A DNA stretch of 42,088 nucleotides from Acidobacteriota bacterium (lineage in GTDB: Bacteria; Acidobacteriota; Terriglobia; Acidiferrales; UBA7541): the NCBI GenBank assembly GCA_021818865.1, contig JAKASX010000022.1, positions 1-42,088 of the forward strand, read 5' to 3'. Below the pieces are notes generated by a model. That model had not been told where the DNA came from. It saw only the letters and a list, made by a program, of their open reading frames with translations, and ran no database searches. Both the position numbers and the translations under genes were made by a program. Each line of letters starts with the position of its first letter. Positions within the stretch are counted from its first letter, which is position 1. Below, one piece after another: positions 14,913 to 23,911 of the stretch.

Positions 14913-16652
14913 ATGTGGATGCGAGGAACGATTTTCCTCTGGAGCGTGCTCCTGTTGTTCGTTTGCGGATCCGCCAATGGCAAAACGCGTGCCGTTACCG
15001 CGACCAACCATGACGGGCAAACCTACCAGTATAAGGAAACGCGAGCTCTGGTTACCCTGGTCAACGACGCGGCCGATCGGGTTCGCGCCAATGGAGAATC
15101 CGCGTTTGACCAGTTCCGCGTTGCCGGCAGCCGCTGGCGCCACGGAGAGACCTACATCTTTGTGCTGGACCGCGACGGAAACATGCTGGTCCATCCCGAT
15201 CCGGCTCTCGAAGGCAAAAACGTGTTGGACCTTGAAGACATCAACGGGAAGCCGATTGTCCGGGGAATCATCGATGCCGCAACAATGGTTCCGGGCAAAC
15301 CGGAAGGCTGGTATCACTACGAATGGCTCGTGCCCGGCGGGATTCTGCCGCGGTGGAAGAGCACCTATTCGCGGCTCGTCACCGCTCCTTCCGGCAAGAG
15401 TTATATCGTTGCCGCCGGCATGTACAACGACAGGATGGAGCGAAGCTTCGTGGTCGACATGGTGAAGGGCGCGGTCGCCGAGATCCAGAAGAATGGCGAA
15501 GCCGCTTTCCCGCTCTTCCACGATCCCAAGGGTCCGTTCAGAGCCAAGGACGCGTACATCTTTGTGATTGACAGAAATGGCGTCGATCTGGTCAACCCGG
15601 GTTTTCCGAATCTCGAAGGCCGGAACATTCTCAACGTGAAAGACACCCAAGGAAAGCAGCTGATTCGGGAGATGTTCTCGGTGGTCGAAAGCAAGAGCTC
15701 CGGCTGGGTGGATTACATGTGGCCGAAACCGGGCGAAAGCGTCTCCACGGAAAAGTCCACCTACGTGAGTAAAGCGCGAATGGGAGACTCGTGGGTGATG
15801 GTGGGCTGCGGCGTTTACCTCGCCAACGCACCGAAGGCCGCGCAGGTGGGTCGAAAGATGACCGCACCGGAATTGATGGCGCTGGTTCGCGAAGGCGCCG
15901 CCGTGCTGGAAAAAGAAGGCGAGAATGCCTTTCCCGAATTTCGGAAGAAGGGATCGAAATGGTTCGGAGACGACACTTATTTCGTCGTCTGGACCATGGA
16001 CGGCAAACGCGTGTTCCATGCCGCCGATCCCTCGCTCGAAGGCCAGGACGCGAGCGTCGCGAAGGACTCCCTGGGAAGGCCCTACGGGAAGATGTTTCTC
16101 GAAGTGGCCGCCAGCCCCTCGGGTGAAGGATGGGTCCACTACATGTATCCCGAACCCGGCGGCATCTTCCCAACGTGGAAGTCCACGTTCGTGAAGCGAG
16201 TCACGTTTCCGTCCGGCAAGCAGTACATCGTTGCCTCCGGAATTTACAACATGCAAATGGACAAGGCTTTCATCGTGGACGTGGTCAACCGCGCGGCCGA
16301 TCTCGTTGCAGCGCAAGGCGAGGAAGCGTTCGGCCAATTGAGGGACAAAACCGGTCCCTTCCGGTTCATGGACACTTACGTGTTCGTGAACAGCCCCGAC
16401 GGCACCGAACTGGTGAATCCCGGCCAGCCGAGCCTGGAGGGGAAAAACCTCATGGAGCTGAAGGATGTGAAGGGTAAGGAGCTGGTGCGCGAATATATCG
16501 CGACAGCGACGAAAGACGGCAGCGGGTGGGTGGAATACTACTGGTACAAGCCAGGCGACAACACGCCCGTCCCTAAACTGACGTATGTGCGCAAGGTCCA
16601 ATCCGGAGAGAAGACGTATATCGTCGGATCCGGTGTTTACATGGGAGAGTGA
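14913..16652 (+). CDS. exported protein with four tandem Cache (sCache_2-like) domains
   Basis: A 579-residue protein. ATG 14913 is preferred because GAGGAGG lies eight bases upstream and a signal peptide follows (MWMRGTIFLWSVLLLFVCGSANG). The rest is four Cache-type sensor domains of about 135 residues. Each has a helix-rich start (AADRVRANGESAFDQFR), TYIFVLDRDGN-like strands, a (N/H)P..P.LEGKN turn, GW(Y/V)(H/D/E)Y before a PG turn, and a KSTY...K.YIVA.G.Y end. Domains 1 and 3 resemble each other most, as do 2 and 4, so a two-domain unit was duplicated. No membrane anchor, HAMP, kinase or chemoreceptor part follows. It is probably a periplasmic small-molecule-binding protein; the ligand is unknown. 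The convergent neighbour lies 43 bases away. Confidence 0.88.
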   Translation: MWMRGTIFLWSVLLLFVCGSANGKTRAVTATNHDGQTYQYKETRALVTLVNDAADRVRANGESAFDQFRVAGSRWRHGETYIFVLDRDGNMLVHPDPALEGKNVLDLEDINGKPIVRGIIDAATMVPGKPEGWYHYEWLVPGGILPRWKSTYSRLVTAPSGKSYIVAAGMYNDRMERSFVVDMVKGAVAEIQKNGEAAFPLFHDPKGPFRAKDAYIFVIDRNGVDLVNPGFPNLEGRNILNVKDTQGKQLIREMFSVVESKSSGWVDYMWPKPGESVSTEKSTYVSKARMGDSWVMVGCGVYLANAPKAAQVGRKMTAPELMALVREGAAVLEKEGENAFPEFRKKGSKWFGDDTYFVVWTMDGKRVFHAADPSLEGQDASVAKDSLGRPYGKMFLEVAASPSGEGWVHYMYPEPGGIFPTWKSTFVKRVTFPSGKQYIVASGIYNMQMDKAFIVDVVNRAADLVAAQGEEAFGQLRDKTGPFRFMDTYVFVNSPDGTELVNPGQPSLEGKNLMELKDVKGKELVREYIATATKDGSGWVEYYWYKPGDNTPVPKLTYVRKVQSGEKTYIVGSGVYMGE

Positions 16653-16695
16653 TTCCAGGTAGGGCAGCCGCTGGACGGGCGCGTGGCGCCGGGAC

Positions 16696-17223
16696 TCAGG
16701 TGTAGACGAGGTCGCCCGCGCGCGCGCGCCCCCAGCGCACGTCGTCGATCCACCAGCGATTCGCGCTGCGGATCAAGGTGAATTCGGCGTTCACCTCGGT
16801 GCCTTCGTCTCCGCTGCACTGGATGTCGACCGTCACGTGATTGGCCGTGTCCGCATGGGGAAACATCGAGATGCGGCCCTGCAGCAGCCCCCAGTGAGTG
16901 GCCATGACCGCGCTGAAGGTTTCAAAGGAAAGCCGGCGGCGGTAACGCGCGGAAAACTGATCGTAAGCGGTGTGGAAATCGCCGCGTTCGAGCGCGGCAA
17001 AATGTTGTTCCACCAGTCGCGTTGCCTGCGTATCCGCCTCGGCCAGTGCCAGCGGGTTTTCCATCCGGCCCAGCCAAAGGGTGGTCAACGCGAAGGCCGT
17101 GCAGCTCACCGCCAGCAGGGCCAGCATTACCCAGAGCCAGCGCCGGTAACGGCGATCCTCGTCGAACGGACCAACATTGGGCGGCTCTTCGGGCGGAAAA
17201 GGCGGAATGGGCGAATCGGACAT
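16696..17223 (-). CDS. membrane-anchored protein with NTF2-like C-terminal domain
   Basis: A 175-residue protein. A Pro-rich cytoplasmic start (SPIPPFPPEEPPNVGPFDEDRRYRR is its general character) leads to one membrane helix (about 30-50, LWVMLALLAVSCTAFALTTL). The outside domain has an NTF2/SnoaL-like pattern: ATRLVEQHFAALERGDFHTAYDQF, then RRLSFETFSAVMATHW, and beta strands to ANRWWIDDVRWG. Catalytic residues are not recognisable, and many such domains simply bind ligands or stabilise complexes. The gene is downstream of the thiolase gene on the same strand with a gap of about 75 bases, so it may be read through from it. Confidence 0.65.
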   Translation of the reverse strand: MSDSPIPPFPPEEPPNVGPFDEDRRYRRWLWVMLALLAVSCTAFALTTLWLGRMENPLALAEADTQATRLVEQHFAALERGDFHTAYDQFSARYRRRLSFETFSAVMATHWGLLQGRISMFPHADTANHVTVDIQCSGDEGTEVNAEFTLIRSANRWWIDDVRWGRARAGDLVYT

Positions 17224-17297
17224 CCCCGCAAATCAGTCCTTTCGGCGGCTCCATTGCCGCACCGCCGTGCCGGCCGCGGCTTCCGCCGCGCGCCCGC

Positions 17298-18545
17298 TCA
17301 AGCGTTTTCGATTTCGAGCGCCATGCCCATGCCGCCCGAAACGCAAAGCGTTGCCAATCCCCATTGCGCGCGCTGCCGCCGCACTTCGTGAACGAGCGTG
17401 GTGAGGATGCGCGCTCCGGTGCAGCCGATCGGATGTCCCAGGGCGATCGCGCCGCCATTCGGGTTCAGCCGCTCCCGGTCGAAACCGAGTTCGCGGTCGC
17501 AGGCCAGTAGCTGCGCCGCAAACGCTTCGTTCAGTTCCACCACGCCGTAATCGGTCAATTTGCGCCCGCTGCGCCGTTCGAGTTTTCTTGTCGCCGGCAC
17601 CGGCCCGATGCCCATCACGCGCGGATCTACGGCTGCCACAGCGGAATAGGAGACTCTAGCGAGCGGCTCGAGCCGCAACTCCTTCACGCGTTTCCCGCTT
17701 GCCAGAACCAGCGCGGCCGCGCCGTCGGTGATTCCGCTCGAATTTCCCGCGGTGATCGTTCCCGTCTTGCGGAAAACGGGAGAAAGTTTCGCCATGGTTT
17801 CCGCTTTCACGTCCGGGCGCACGTGCTCGTCGCGATCGAGGCGGGTCGTTTGGCCCGAACGGTCGGCGAGATCAAGCGGGGCGAGTTCCGCCTGGAAACG
17901 GCATTCGGCCTGAGCGAGAGCGGCGCGCTGATGGCTTTCGGCGGCGTAGGCATCCTGCTCCTCGCGTCCGATGCCGTAACGATCGGCCAGCAATTCCGCC
18001 GTTTCGCCCATCACCATTTCGGAAATGGGGCAAAGGAACCCGTCCTGATACATTCCATCCATCAGCTTCTGATGCCCCATTTTCGCGCCCCAGCGCGCGT
18101 CGAGCATATAGGGTACGCGGCTCATGGATTCCGTTCCGCCGGCGACCACCAGATCCGCTTCGCCCAGCCGGATGCGCTGCGCGGCGAGGGCCACGCTTTC
18201 GAGGCCCGAAGCGCAGGCCATGTTCACCGTAAAGGCAGGCGTATCATCGCCGAGCCCCGCACGCCACGCGATTTGCCGCGCCGGATTCGGGCGCACACCC
18301 GCCTGGCGCGCGTTGCCGAAAATCAATTCGTCCACTTTCCAGGGATAAGGCCAGTTTTCCGGCTGGGGCTCGCCCGGCTTGCGCTCGGGAGGAATCTGGC
18401 CGAAGGCGCGTTCGAGCGCCACGCGAGCGGCGTGAATCCCCAATTCGACGGCAGTGAGATTTTTCAGCGCGCCGCCGAAATTTCCGATCGGCGTGCGCAC
18501 CGCGCTTACGATAAACGTTTCACGATCATCTATGGGATTTTGCAT
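17298..18545 (-). CDS. acetyl-CoA acyltransferase (thiolase)
   Basis: A 415-residue type II thiolase that condenses or cleaves acyl-CoA with CoA, in beta-oxidation or acetoacetyl-CoA synthesis. Active-site cysteine Cys111 sits in [21 protein letters not shown] supplies the histidine and [15 protein letters not shown] the second, proton-shuttling cysteine. NEAFAAQ is also present. Compared with the usual about 390 residues there is a Pro-rich insertion near residues 50-70 ([20 protein letters not shown]) before VDELIFGN, probably a surface loop. ATG 18545 follows AAAGG. It is divergent from serS. Whether it serves FadA-type or AtoB-type chemistry cannot be told, as no partner dehydrogenase is nearby. 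Confidence 0.93.
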   Translation of the reverse strand: MQNPIDDRETFIVSAVRTPIGNFGGALKNLTAVELGIHAARVALERAFGQIPPERKPGEPQPENWPYPWKVDELIFGNARQAGVRPNPARQIAWRAGLGDDTPAFTVNMACASGLESVALAAQRIRLGEADLVVAGGTESMSRVPYMLDARWGAKMGHQKLMDGMYQDGFLCPISEMVMGETAELLADRYGIGREEQDAYAAESHQRAALAQAECRFQAELAPLDLADRSGQTTRLDRDEHVRPDVKAETMAKLSPVFRKTGTITAGNSSGITDGAAALVLASGKRVKELRLEPLARVSYSAVAAVDPRVMGIGPVPATRKLERRSGRKLTDYGVVELNEAFAAQLLACDRELGFDRERLNPNGGAIALGHPIGCTGARILTTLVHEVRRQRAQWGLATLCVSGGMGMALEIENA

Positions 18546-18674
18546 GGGACCTTTGCTGATGCTAGCACAGTTGTCGCGTGCCGGGAGTTTCTGCGCGGTG
18601 ACCGGCGGGAAGCATCGGTTATCGCCCCACGCTCGCTTTTCCCCGCGGCCCGGGTTGCGTTACTCTGTTCCACT

Positions 18675-19952
18675 ATGCTCGATCTTTCCTTTGTGCGAGA
18701 ACATGCCGACCTCATTCGCCAGATGGGGCAAAACCGCGGCGTTACGATTGATCTCGACGCATTTCAGGCCCTCGACGCCGAGCGGCGCCGCGTGGTGACC
18801 GAGGCGGAGCGCCTGAAAGCGCTGCGCAACCGCTCGAGCGAAGACATCGGCCAGCGCAAGCAGGCCGGCGAGGATATCGCCGCGCTGGCGGCGGAAATGA
18901 AGCAGACCTCGCAGCAGATACGCGAGTACGACGAGCGCATCGCCGAGCTCGATGAACAACTCCGCCGGTTCCTGCTCACCGTTCCGAATCTGCCGGACGC
19001 CACCGTGCCCGTCGGCCGCGACGCCCGGGACAACGTCGAAGTCCGCCGTTGGGGCGCGCCCCCGCAATTCGATTTCACTCCTCGTCCGCATTGGGAAGTT
19101 GGCGAAAGGGCCGGCATTCTTGACCTCGAGCGCGCCACGCGCATCGCCGGCTCGCGATTCGCGCTGTATCGAGGTCTCGGTGCGCGGCTCGAACGTGCCC
19201 TGGCCAATTTTTTCCTCGACGTTCACACCCGGGAACACGGCTATACCGAATTTCTCCCGCCGTTCATCGTCAGCACCGATTCGCTCACCGCCGTCGGCCA
19301 GTTGCCGAAATTCGCCGCCGATATGTTTCACCTCGAAGGCACGGACTGGTGGCTCACGCCAACCGCCGAAGTCGAACTGACCAATCTCCATCGCGGCGAA
19401 ACGCTGGACGCCGATTCCCTTCCGCTTCGCGTCTGCGCCTGGACCGCCTGTTTTCGCTCGGAAGCCGGCGCCGCGGGCCGGGATACGCGCGGCATCGTGC
19501 GCCAGCACCAGTTCCAGAAAGTCGAGATGTACAAATTCACGCGGCCGGACGAAAGCTACGACGAACTGGAAAAACTCGTTCGCGACGCCGAGGATCTGCT
19601 CCAGCGGCTCGGTCTGCACCACCGCGTCATCCTGCTTTCCACCGGCGACATGGGTTTCGCTTCGGCCAAAACCTACGATATCGAGGTTTGGCTGCCGTCA
19701 ACCGGCGCGTTCATGGAAATCTCTTCCTGCTCGAATTGCGAGTCGTTTCAGGCGCGCCGCGCCGGCATCCGGTTCCGGCCCAAGGGCGGGAAGAGCGAAT
19801 TCGTCCACACGCTGAACGGTTCTGGCCTAGCCGTGGGCCGCACCTGGGTGGCGCTCGTCGAAAACTACCAGCAGGCCGATGGCTCGATCGTGATTCCGGA
19901 GCCGCTCGTTCCCTATATGGGAGTGGACCGTATTCCCGCACCGAAGAGCTGA
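18675..19952 (+). CDS. serS: seryl-tRNA synthetase
   Basis: A 425-residue class II synthetase that charges tRNA-Ser, and tRNA-Sec before conversion. Residues 1-110 form the long N-terminal coiled-coil arm (MLDLSFVREHADLI...QTSQQIREYDERIAELDEQL). The core has LTPTAEVELTNLH, motif 2 (FRSEAGAAGRDTRGIVRQHQFQKVE as a block around 257-281) and motif 3 (LAVGRTWVALVENYQ...VPYMG). Length is typical. The open frame extends upstream to 17823, but that part is antisense to the thiolase gene. The Met at 18675 matches the conserved N-terminus. This gene also matters for the selenocysteine pathway implied by selB. No terminator was seen after it. Confidence 0.97.
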   Translation: MLDLSFVREHADLIRQMGQNRGVTIDLDAFQALDAERRRVVTEAERLKALRNRSSEDIGQRKQAGEDIAALAAEMKQTSQQIREYDERIAELDEQLRRFLLTVPNLPDATVPVGRDARDNVEVRRWGAPPQFDFTPRPHWEVGERAGILDLERATRIAGSRFALYRGLGARLERALANFFLDVHTREHGYTEFLPPFIVSTDSLTAVGQLPKFAADMFHLEGTDWWLTPTAEVELTNLHRGETLDADSLPLRVCAWTACFRSEAGAAGRDTRGIVRQHQFQKVEMYKFTRPDESYDELEKLVRDAEDLLQRLGLHHRVILLSTGDMGFASAKTYDIEVWLPSTGAFMEISSCSNCESFQARRAGIRFRPKGGKSEFVHTLNGSGLAVGRTWVALVENYQQADGSIVIPEPLVPYMGVDRIPAPKS

Positions 19953-20084
19953 CGGGTGGGTTTGCCTCTGCGGTAACACCAGGCCTCTTCTGTTAGTCCT
20001 TATATACCAATATTTTATGGGTATTTCCTGGCTTTGTGTCCCTGCGGCTAACCCAAGTTTCGTCCCGCATTTTGCCGGTTTTCA

Positions 20085-20113
20085 TTGACCCTGATTAGCT
20101 GCTTGAATAAACT
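20085..20113 (+). promoter_or_regulatory. sigma70-like promoter for the YHS/TRASH-like gene
   Basis: TTGACC (20085-20090), a 17-base spacer and TAAACT (20108-20113) lie about 75 bases before the start codon at 20187. The leader would contain a small hairpin, CCTGCT/AGCAGG (20133-20150). Confidence 0.5.
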
Positions 20114-20186
20114 GCGGCCACTGATTCATCACCCTGCTTCTCGGAGCAGGAGGGATTGGCTGCAAGGGCAGGGGTAACATAACGGT

Positions 20187-20474
20187 ATGGAATTTTTGGT
20201 CGACGTTTTTGAGACAGTTCTTTGGGTGATTTTCGTCATTTGGCTGCTGCGACGCATTTTTGGTCGCAAACCCGCGCGGCCGGCAAACACCGGGCGCGTC
20301 GAGCGGCAGCCGCCCGCGCCCATGAAGACGCTGCACCGTGACCCTGGTTGCGGCACCTACGTGGCGGAGGACATTTCTTATCCGCTCGAAGAAGACGGGA
20401 AAACGCTGCACTTTTGTTCCGAGCAATGCCGGGCGCGTTACGTGGCCCGGAAACGGCGCTCCGCTCAGGCCTGA
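20187..20474 (+). CDS. small membrane-anchored YHS/TRASH-like metal-site protein (PP0621-like)
   Basis: A 95-residue protein. Residues 5-22 form one membrane helix (VDVFETVLWVIFVIWLL), followed by a basic linker. The second half has the pattern DPGCGTYVAEDISY (Cys55) and LHFCSEQCRARYVA (Cys77, Cys81), a three-cysteine arrangement like the YHS and TRASH domains that bind transition metals. Homologues of this layout are often called PP0621-family proteins and have no assigned activity. It probably faces the cytoplasm and senses or buffers a metal; this is inference. It stands alone between serS and the dehydrogenase gene, with its own likely promoter. Confidence 0.8.
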   Translation: MEFLVDVFETVLWVIFVIWLLRRIFGRKPARPANTGRVERQPPAPMKTLHRDPGCGTYVAEDISYPLEEDGKTLHFCSEQCRARYVARKRRSAQA

Positions 20475-20599
20475 AGGATCGGGTGAGGCCGTCGGTGGAT
20501 GCGCTCTGCTCTCGCGCCGAGCGGGAGGGTCATCTGTGGCGCGAAGTCGCGTAACAGTGAGCAATCACCGACGCTCGTCAGGCTGAAGGAGGAGATTCG

Positions 20600-21892
20600 A
20601 TGGCAACGGTCACCCGGCCCGTCCTTCCCCCGCGCATGCCACCTCGCGAGGACCTCAATCCGTTCCACATCGCCCAGCTTCAATTCGATATGGCAGCCGA
20701 GCTGCTCAAGCTAACCAATGGCGCCCGCCAAATCCTGCGCGCGCCTCGGCGCATCCTGGAAGTTTCGATTCCCGTCGAGATGGACAACGGCCAGACGCGC
20801 GTATTCACCGGCTACCGCGTGCAGCACAACGTGGCGCGAGGGCCGGGCAAGGGCGGCATCCGTTACCATCCCAATGTTTCGCTCGATGAAGTGAAGGCTC
20901 TGGCCGCGTGGATGACGTGGAAAACGGCGACCGTAAACGTTCCTTTCGGCGGAGCCAAGGGCGGCGTGATCTGCGATCCCAAGCGCATGAGCAAAGGGGA
21001 ACTCGAGCGCCTCACGCGCCGCTACGCCTACGAAATCGCTCCGCTCATCGGGCCGGAGCTGGATATTCCCGCGCCCGACGTCTACACCGACGCGCAAACG
21101 ATGGCCTGGATCATGGACACCTACGCCGTCACCGTCGGCCACGCCGCTCCAGCGGTCGTCACCGGCAAGCCGATCTCGCTCGGCGGTTCCCCGGGCCGCA
21201 ACGAAGCGACCGCGCGTGGGGTTGTCGTGACCGCGGAAGAGGCCTGTAAGTTCAAGAAGATTTCGCTACGCGGCGCCTCCGTGGCGATTCAGGGATTCGG
21301 CAATGCGGGCTCGATCGCCTGCCGGTTGTTCACCGAGCGAAAGGCGAAGGTCGTGGCGATCAGTGATTCCCGCGGCGCCGCCTACAATGCCCGTGGCATC
21401 GACCCGCTGCGCGCCCAGCGCTACAAGGAACGCACCGGAACGGTTGTCGGCATGCCCGGGACTTCGCGCATCACCAATGACGACCTGCTCGCCCTGAAGT
21501 GCGATCTGTTGGTGCCCGCGGCGCTCGAAGGCGTCCTGACGCTCGCCAACGCCGACCAGATCAAGGCGCGCATCGTCGTCGAAGCCGCGAACGGCCCGAC
21601 CACTCCTCATGCCGACGAAATCCTGCATCGCAAGGGAGTGCTCGTCGTGCCGGATATTCTCGCCAATGCCGGCGGCGTCACCGTCAGCTACTTCGAGTGG
21701 GTGCAAAACTTGCAGGGTTACGCGTGGACCGAGCCGGAAGTCAACGAACGGCTCGATGTGGTGATGCGGCGCTCGTTCGGCGAAATCGTCGCGTCGGCGC
21801 AAAAATATCGCACGCATTTGCGCAACGGCGCCTACGCGCTCGCCGTCGGGCGAGTCGCCGAAGCCGTTCAGACGCGCGGGCTGTTCCCCTGA
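20600..21892 (+). CDS. Glu/Leu/Phe/Val dehydrogenase (probable glutamate dehydrogenase)
   Basis: A 430-residue NAD(P)-dependent amino-acid dehydrogenase that interconverts glutamate and 2-oxoglutarate plus ammonia. The substrate site shows GPGKGGIRYHP (Lys84), TWKTATVNVPFGGAKGG (Lys108 and catalytic Lys120) and ELDIPAPDVYTD. The dinucleotide fold has GFGNAGSIA (about 233-241). VVEAANGPTTPHAD and ILANAGGVTVSYFEW are typical of catabolic glutamate dehydrogenases of the GdhA/RocG type. ATG 20600 has an excellent Shine-Dalgarno sequence, GGAGGAG. Cofactor choice is not decided from the sequence. It is monocistronic. Confidence 0.93.
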   Translation: MATVTRPVLPPRMPPREDLNPFHIAQLQFDMAAELLKLTNGARQILRAPRRILEVSIPVEMDNGQTRVFTGYRVQHNVARGPGKGGIRYHPNVSLDEVKALAAWMTWKTATVNVPFGGAKGGVICDPKRMSKGELERLTRRYAYEIAPLIGPELDIPAPDVYTDAQTMAWIMDTYAVTVGHAAPAVVTGKPISLGGSPGRNEATARGVVVTAEEACKFKKISLRGASVAIQGFGNAGSIACRLFTERKAKVVAISDSRGAAYNARGIDPLRAQRYKERTGTVVGMPGTSRITNDDLLALKCDLLVPAALEGVLTLANADQIKARIVVEAANGPTTPHADEILHRKGVLVVPDILANAGGVTVSYFEWVQNLQGYAWTEPEVNERLDVVMRRSFGEIVASAQKYRTHLRNGAYALAVGRVAEAVQTRGLFP

Positions 21893-22048
21893 GTTCTTTT
21901 TCCTCGGCTGCTTTTCACGCCGCGCCGAATCGGCACACCGTCCTTCGGCGCGGCGCTCTCCATTCGCCATCGAAACCCCTTCCGCTCAACTTTGCACTTG
22001 CGCTTGGCCGTGCATCTTCTTAGAGTGCAAGAGGGAGGCGAACGAACG

Positions 22049-22927
22049 TTGGCAAACCATTCCGCGGCACCGCCGATCGCTCTGACGATTGCCGGATTTG
22101 ATCCCGCGTGCGGCGCCGGCATCGCGGCCGATCTGAAAACGTTTGCGGTTCACGATTGCTACGGCGTGGCGGCAATCACCGCCCTTACGGTGCAATCCAC
22201 GCAGGGCGTGAAGGCGGTGCATCCCGTGCCGCACGCCACGCTCCGGGCCCAGCTCGACGCCCTGGCCGAGGATCTGGAAATCGCCGTCGTCAAAATCGGC
22301 ATGCTCGCCAATCGCGCGAATGCCGTCGAAGTGGCGGAATTCCTGGAACGCGCGGGCATCTCCCGCGTGGTGCTCGATCCGGTTGTGAAACCCTCGAGCG
22401 GCGGTCCCGAATTGCTTGATGCTTCAGGCCTGAAATTCCTGCGGGAAGAGCTGATCAAGCGCATCGCCGTGATCACGCCCAATCTCGACGAGGCCGAACT
22501 GCTCGCCGGCATCGAGGTGAAGGATCTGGCCGGCATGAAAGCCGCCGCGCAAAAGCTGGTGGAAATGGGGGCGCGCGCCGCGGTGGTGAAGGGCGGTCAT
22601 CTGGAAAAGCCGGTGGACGTCCTCTTCGATGGCGGGGAAGCGGTCACATTCGGCGGCGAACAGGTGAAGACCGGCCACACGCACGGCACCGGTTGCGTGT
22701 TTTCCTCGGCCCTTGCCGCGCAACTTGCCGGCGGGCGCGGGCTCGCCGAAGCCGTCACGCTGGCCAAGGCGTTCGTCACCAAGGCCATCGAGCACGGTCA
22801 CCCGATCGGCAAGGGACCGGGCCCAGTCAATCCGTTCTATCGCTTCCGTTTGGATGCGTCGGGCCGCGTCCCGCGTGCTGATTTCCACACGGTGCATCCC
22901 ACCGAGCCCGAACCGACGCTGCGCTAA
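22049..22927 (+). CDS. thiD: hydroxymethylpyrimidine/phosphomethylpyrimidine kinase
   Basis: About 292 residues from a TTG at 22049, chosen because GAGGGAGG precedes it and the fold starts soon after; an upstream TTG at 21992 is possible. This ribokinase-fold enzyme phosphorylates hydroxymethylpyrimidine twice for thiamine synthesis. IAGFDPACGAGIAADLKTF is the substrate-binding start, VLDPVVKPSSG and TPNLDEAELL are conserved, and HTHGTGCVFSSALAA carries the anion hole and catalytic base. The C-terminus ends in HTVHPTEPEP after the kinase domain. No other thiamine gene and no TPP riboswitch is seen nearby. Confidence 0.92.
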   Translation: MANHSAAPPIALTIAGFDPACGAGIAADLKTFAVHDCYGVAAITALTVQSTQGVKAVHPVPHATLRAQLDALAEDLEIAVVKIGMLANRANAVEVAEFLERAGISRVVLDPVVKPSSGGPELLDASGLKFLREELIKRIAVITPNLDEAELLAGIEVKDLAGMKAAAQKLVEMGARAAVVKGGHLEKPVDVLFDGGEAVTFGGEQVKTGHTHGTGCVFSSALAAQLAGGRGLAEAVTLAKAFVTKAIEHGHPIGKGPGPVNPFYRFRLDASGRVPRADFHTVHPTEPEPTLR

Positions 22928-22946
22928 CCCCGGATTCCGGCCGCGT

Positions 22947-23771
22947 TCAGAAGGAAACCGCGTTGCTCTTTGCCTGACTGAGGCGGAAATCGCTCGACCG
23001 AATCACCAGGCGGATGGGCAACTGGTTTTGGCCAACGGCGACCACGTCGTCCGAGCGGATGAAGGCGGGAAACCAGAATTTTCCCTGCGTGTTTTCCCGG
23101 GCCGTTTCAAACACGATGAAGGGGAGCGCGCCCGCCGATGGCGGCTCTCCGTTGACGAACTTGCCGTAGCTCTTCACGATTGCCATATCGTGGTCGTCCA
23201 CCCAGATCACTCCGGAAAAAAGCTGCTCGCCGGGAATGATCCGCTTCGGCTTCACGCGAAAGATAAACGTACTGAGCTGGTCCAGCTTTTCCGTGCCTTG
23301 ATAGATGAAGTTGTACTTGCCCGCCTGCTTGCCCGCCAGCGGAAACAGCGGCATCTCCGCCAGCACTTCAAGATCCTGCGCGGAAAGGTGCACGTATTCG
23401 AGCGAGGATGGGGAATGGCTGAGCAGCCGGTCGTAGCGCTCGCCGTTCGGCTTTAAATGACTCAGGACCTTCACCTCATAGGTGCCCGTCGGCCCGCCTG
23501 CCGTTCCCAGTTCCTCCACGCGGATCGTCTGCTGAAAATCGAATTTGGCGTAGGCCGCCTTGTACTTCGCCTCGTTGGCGGTGAATTGCGCGACGATCAG
23601 CGCCGGAGGAATCCGGGTCGGCGCGGTTTCCGGATGCAGCGGGACCGTCTTGATTTTCGGGTTTTCCGGCGGCACGATCGGGCCGGGCTGCTGCGCGCGC
23701 GCTCCGGCCGTCACGCCCAGCGCCACCAGCGCCGCCAGACCCAAACGTTCTATCGCTTTCCTCATCGGCAT
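22947..23771 (-). CDS. exported LolA-like protein of unknown function
   Basis: A 274-residue protein with a signal peptide (MPMRKAIERLGLAALVALGVTAGARAQ, cut after ARA). A Pro-rich linker leads to a beta-rich region: YKAAYAKFDFQQTIRVEEL, GTYEVKVLSHLKPNGER, FIYQGTEKLDQLSTFIFRVKPK, FSGVIWVDDHDMAIVKSYGKF and FWFPAFIRSDDVV. The order of strands, with a cargo-like IWVDDHD.AIVK step, recalls LolA/LolB and outer-membrane lipoprotein-sorting folds, which bind acyl chains. Conserved proteins of this type are common in Acidobacteriota but uncharacterised. It stands convergent to thiD and divergent to the acylphosphatase gene. Confidence 0.7.
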   Translation of the reverse strand: MPMRKAIERLGLAALVALGVTAGARAQQPGPIVPPENPKIKTVPLHPETAPTRIPPALIVAQFTANEAKYKAAYAKFDFQQTIRVEELGTAGGPTGTYEVKVLSHLKPNGERYDRLLSHSPSSLEYVHLSAQDLEVLAEMPLFPLAGKQAGKYNFIYQGTEKLDQLSTFIFRVKPKRIIPGEQLFSGVIWVDDHDMAIVKSYGKFVNGEPPSAGALPFIVFETARENTQGKFWFPAFIRSDDVVAVGQNQLPIRLVIRSSDFRLSQAKSNAVSF

Positions 23772-23869
23772 GATCCCGGATTCAATTTTCGCACATCCGA
23801 GCCCGGAGCGCCCGCCCGGGGAATTTAGGTCGCGCGACTACATTCCTTCGAAGCACCGGGGTCCGGCTC

Positions 23870-23878
23870 TGGTAAAAT
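23870..23878 (+). promoter_or_regulatory. possible extended -10 element before the acylphosphatase gene
   Basis: TGG-TAAAAT fits TGn-TAtAAT and lies 33 bases before the ATG. No -35 box is evident, as expected for extended -10 promoters. A matching TGT-TAAAAT precedes maf. Confidence 0.35.
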
Positions 23879-23911
23879 TCAACGTTTGCTTGGCGAGGGA
23901 GGATTTCTCCG

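Noticed and set aside
14883-16601. Long minus-strand open frame opposite the quadruple-Cache gene
   Set aside because: It is the antisense shadow of a gene with a signal peptide, a ribosome site and recognisable domains; its translation is His/Arg-rich without a domain.
17823-18674. Upstream extension of the serS frame
   Set aside because: It is antisense to the thiolase gene and serS homologues start at MLDLSFVREHADLI.
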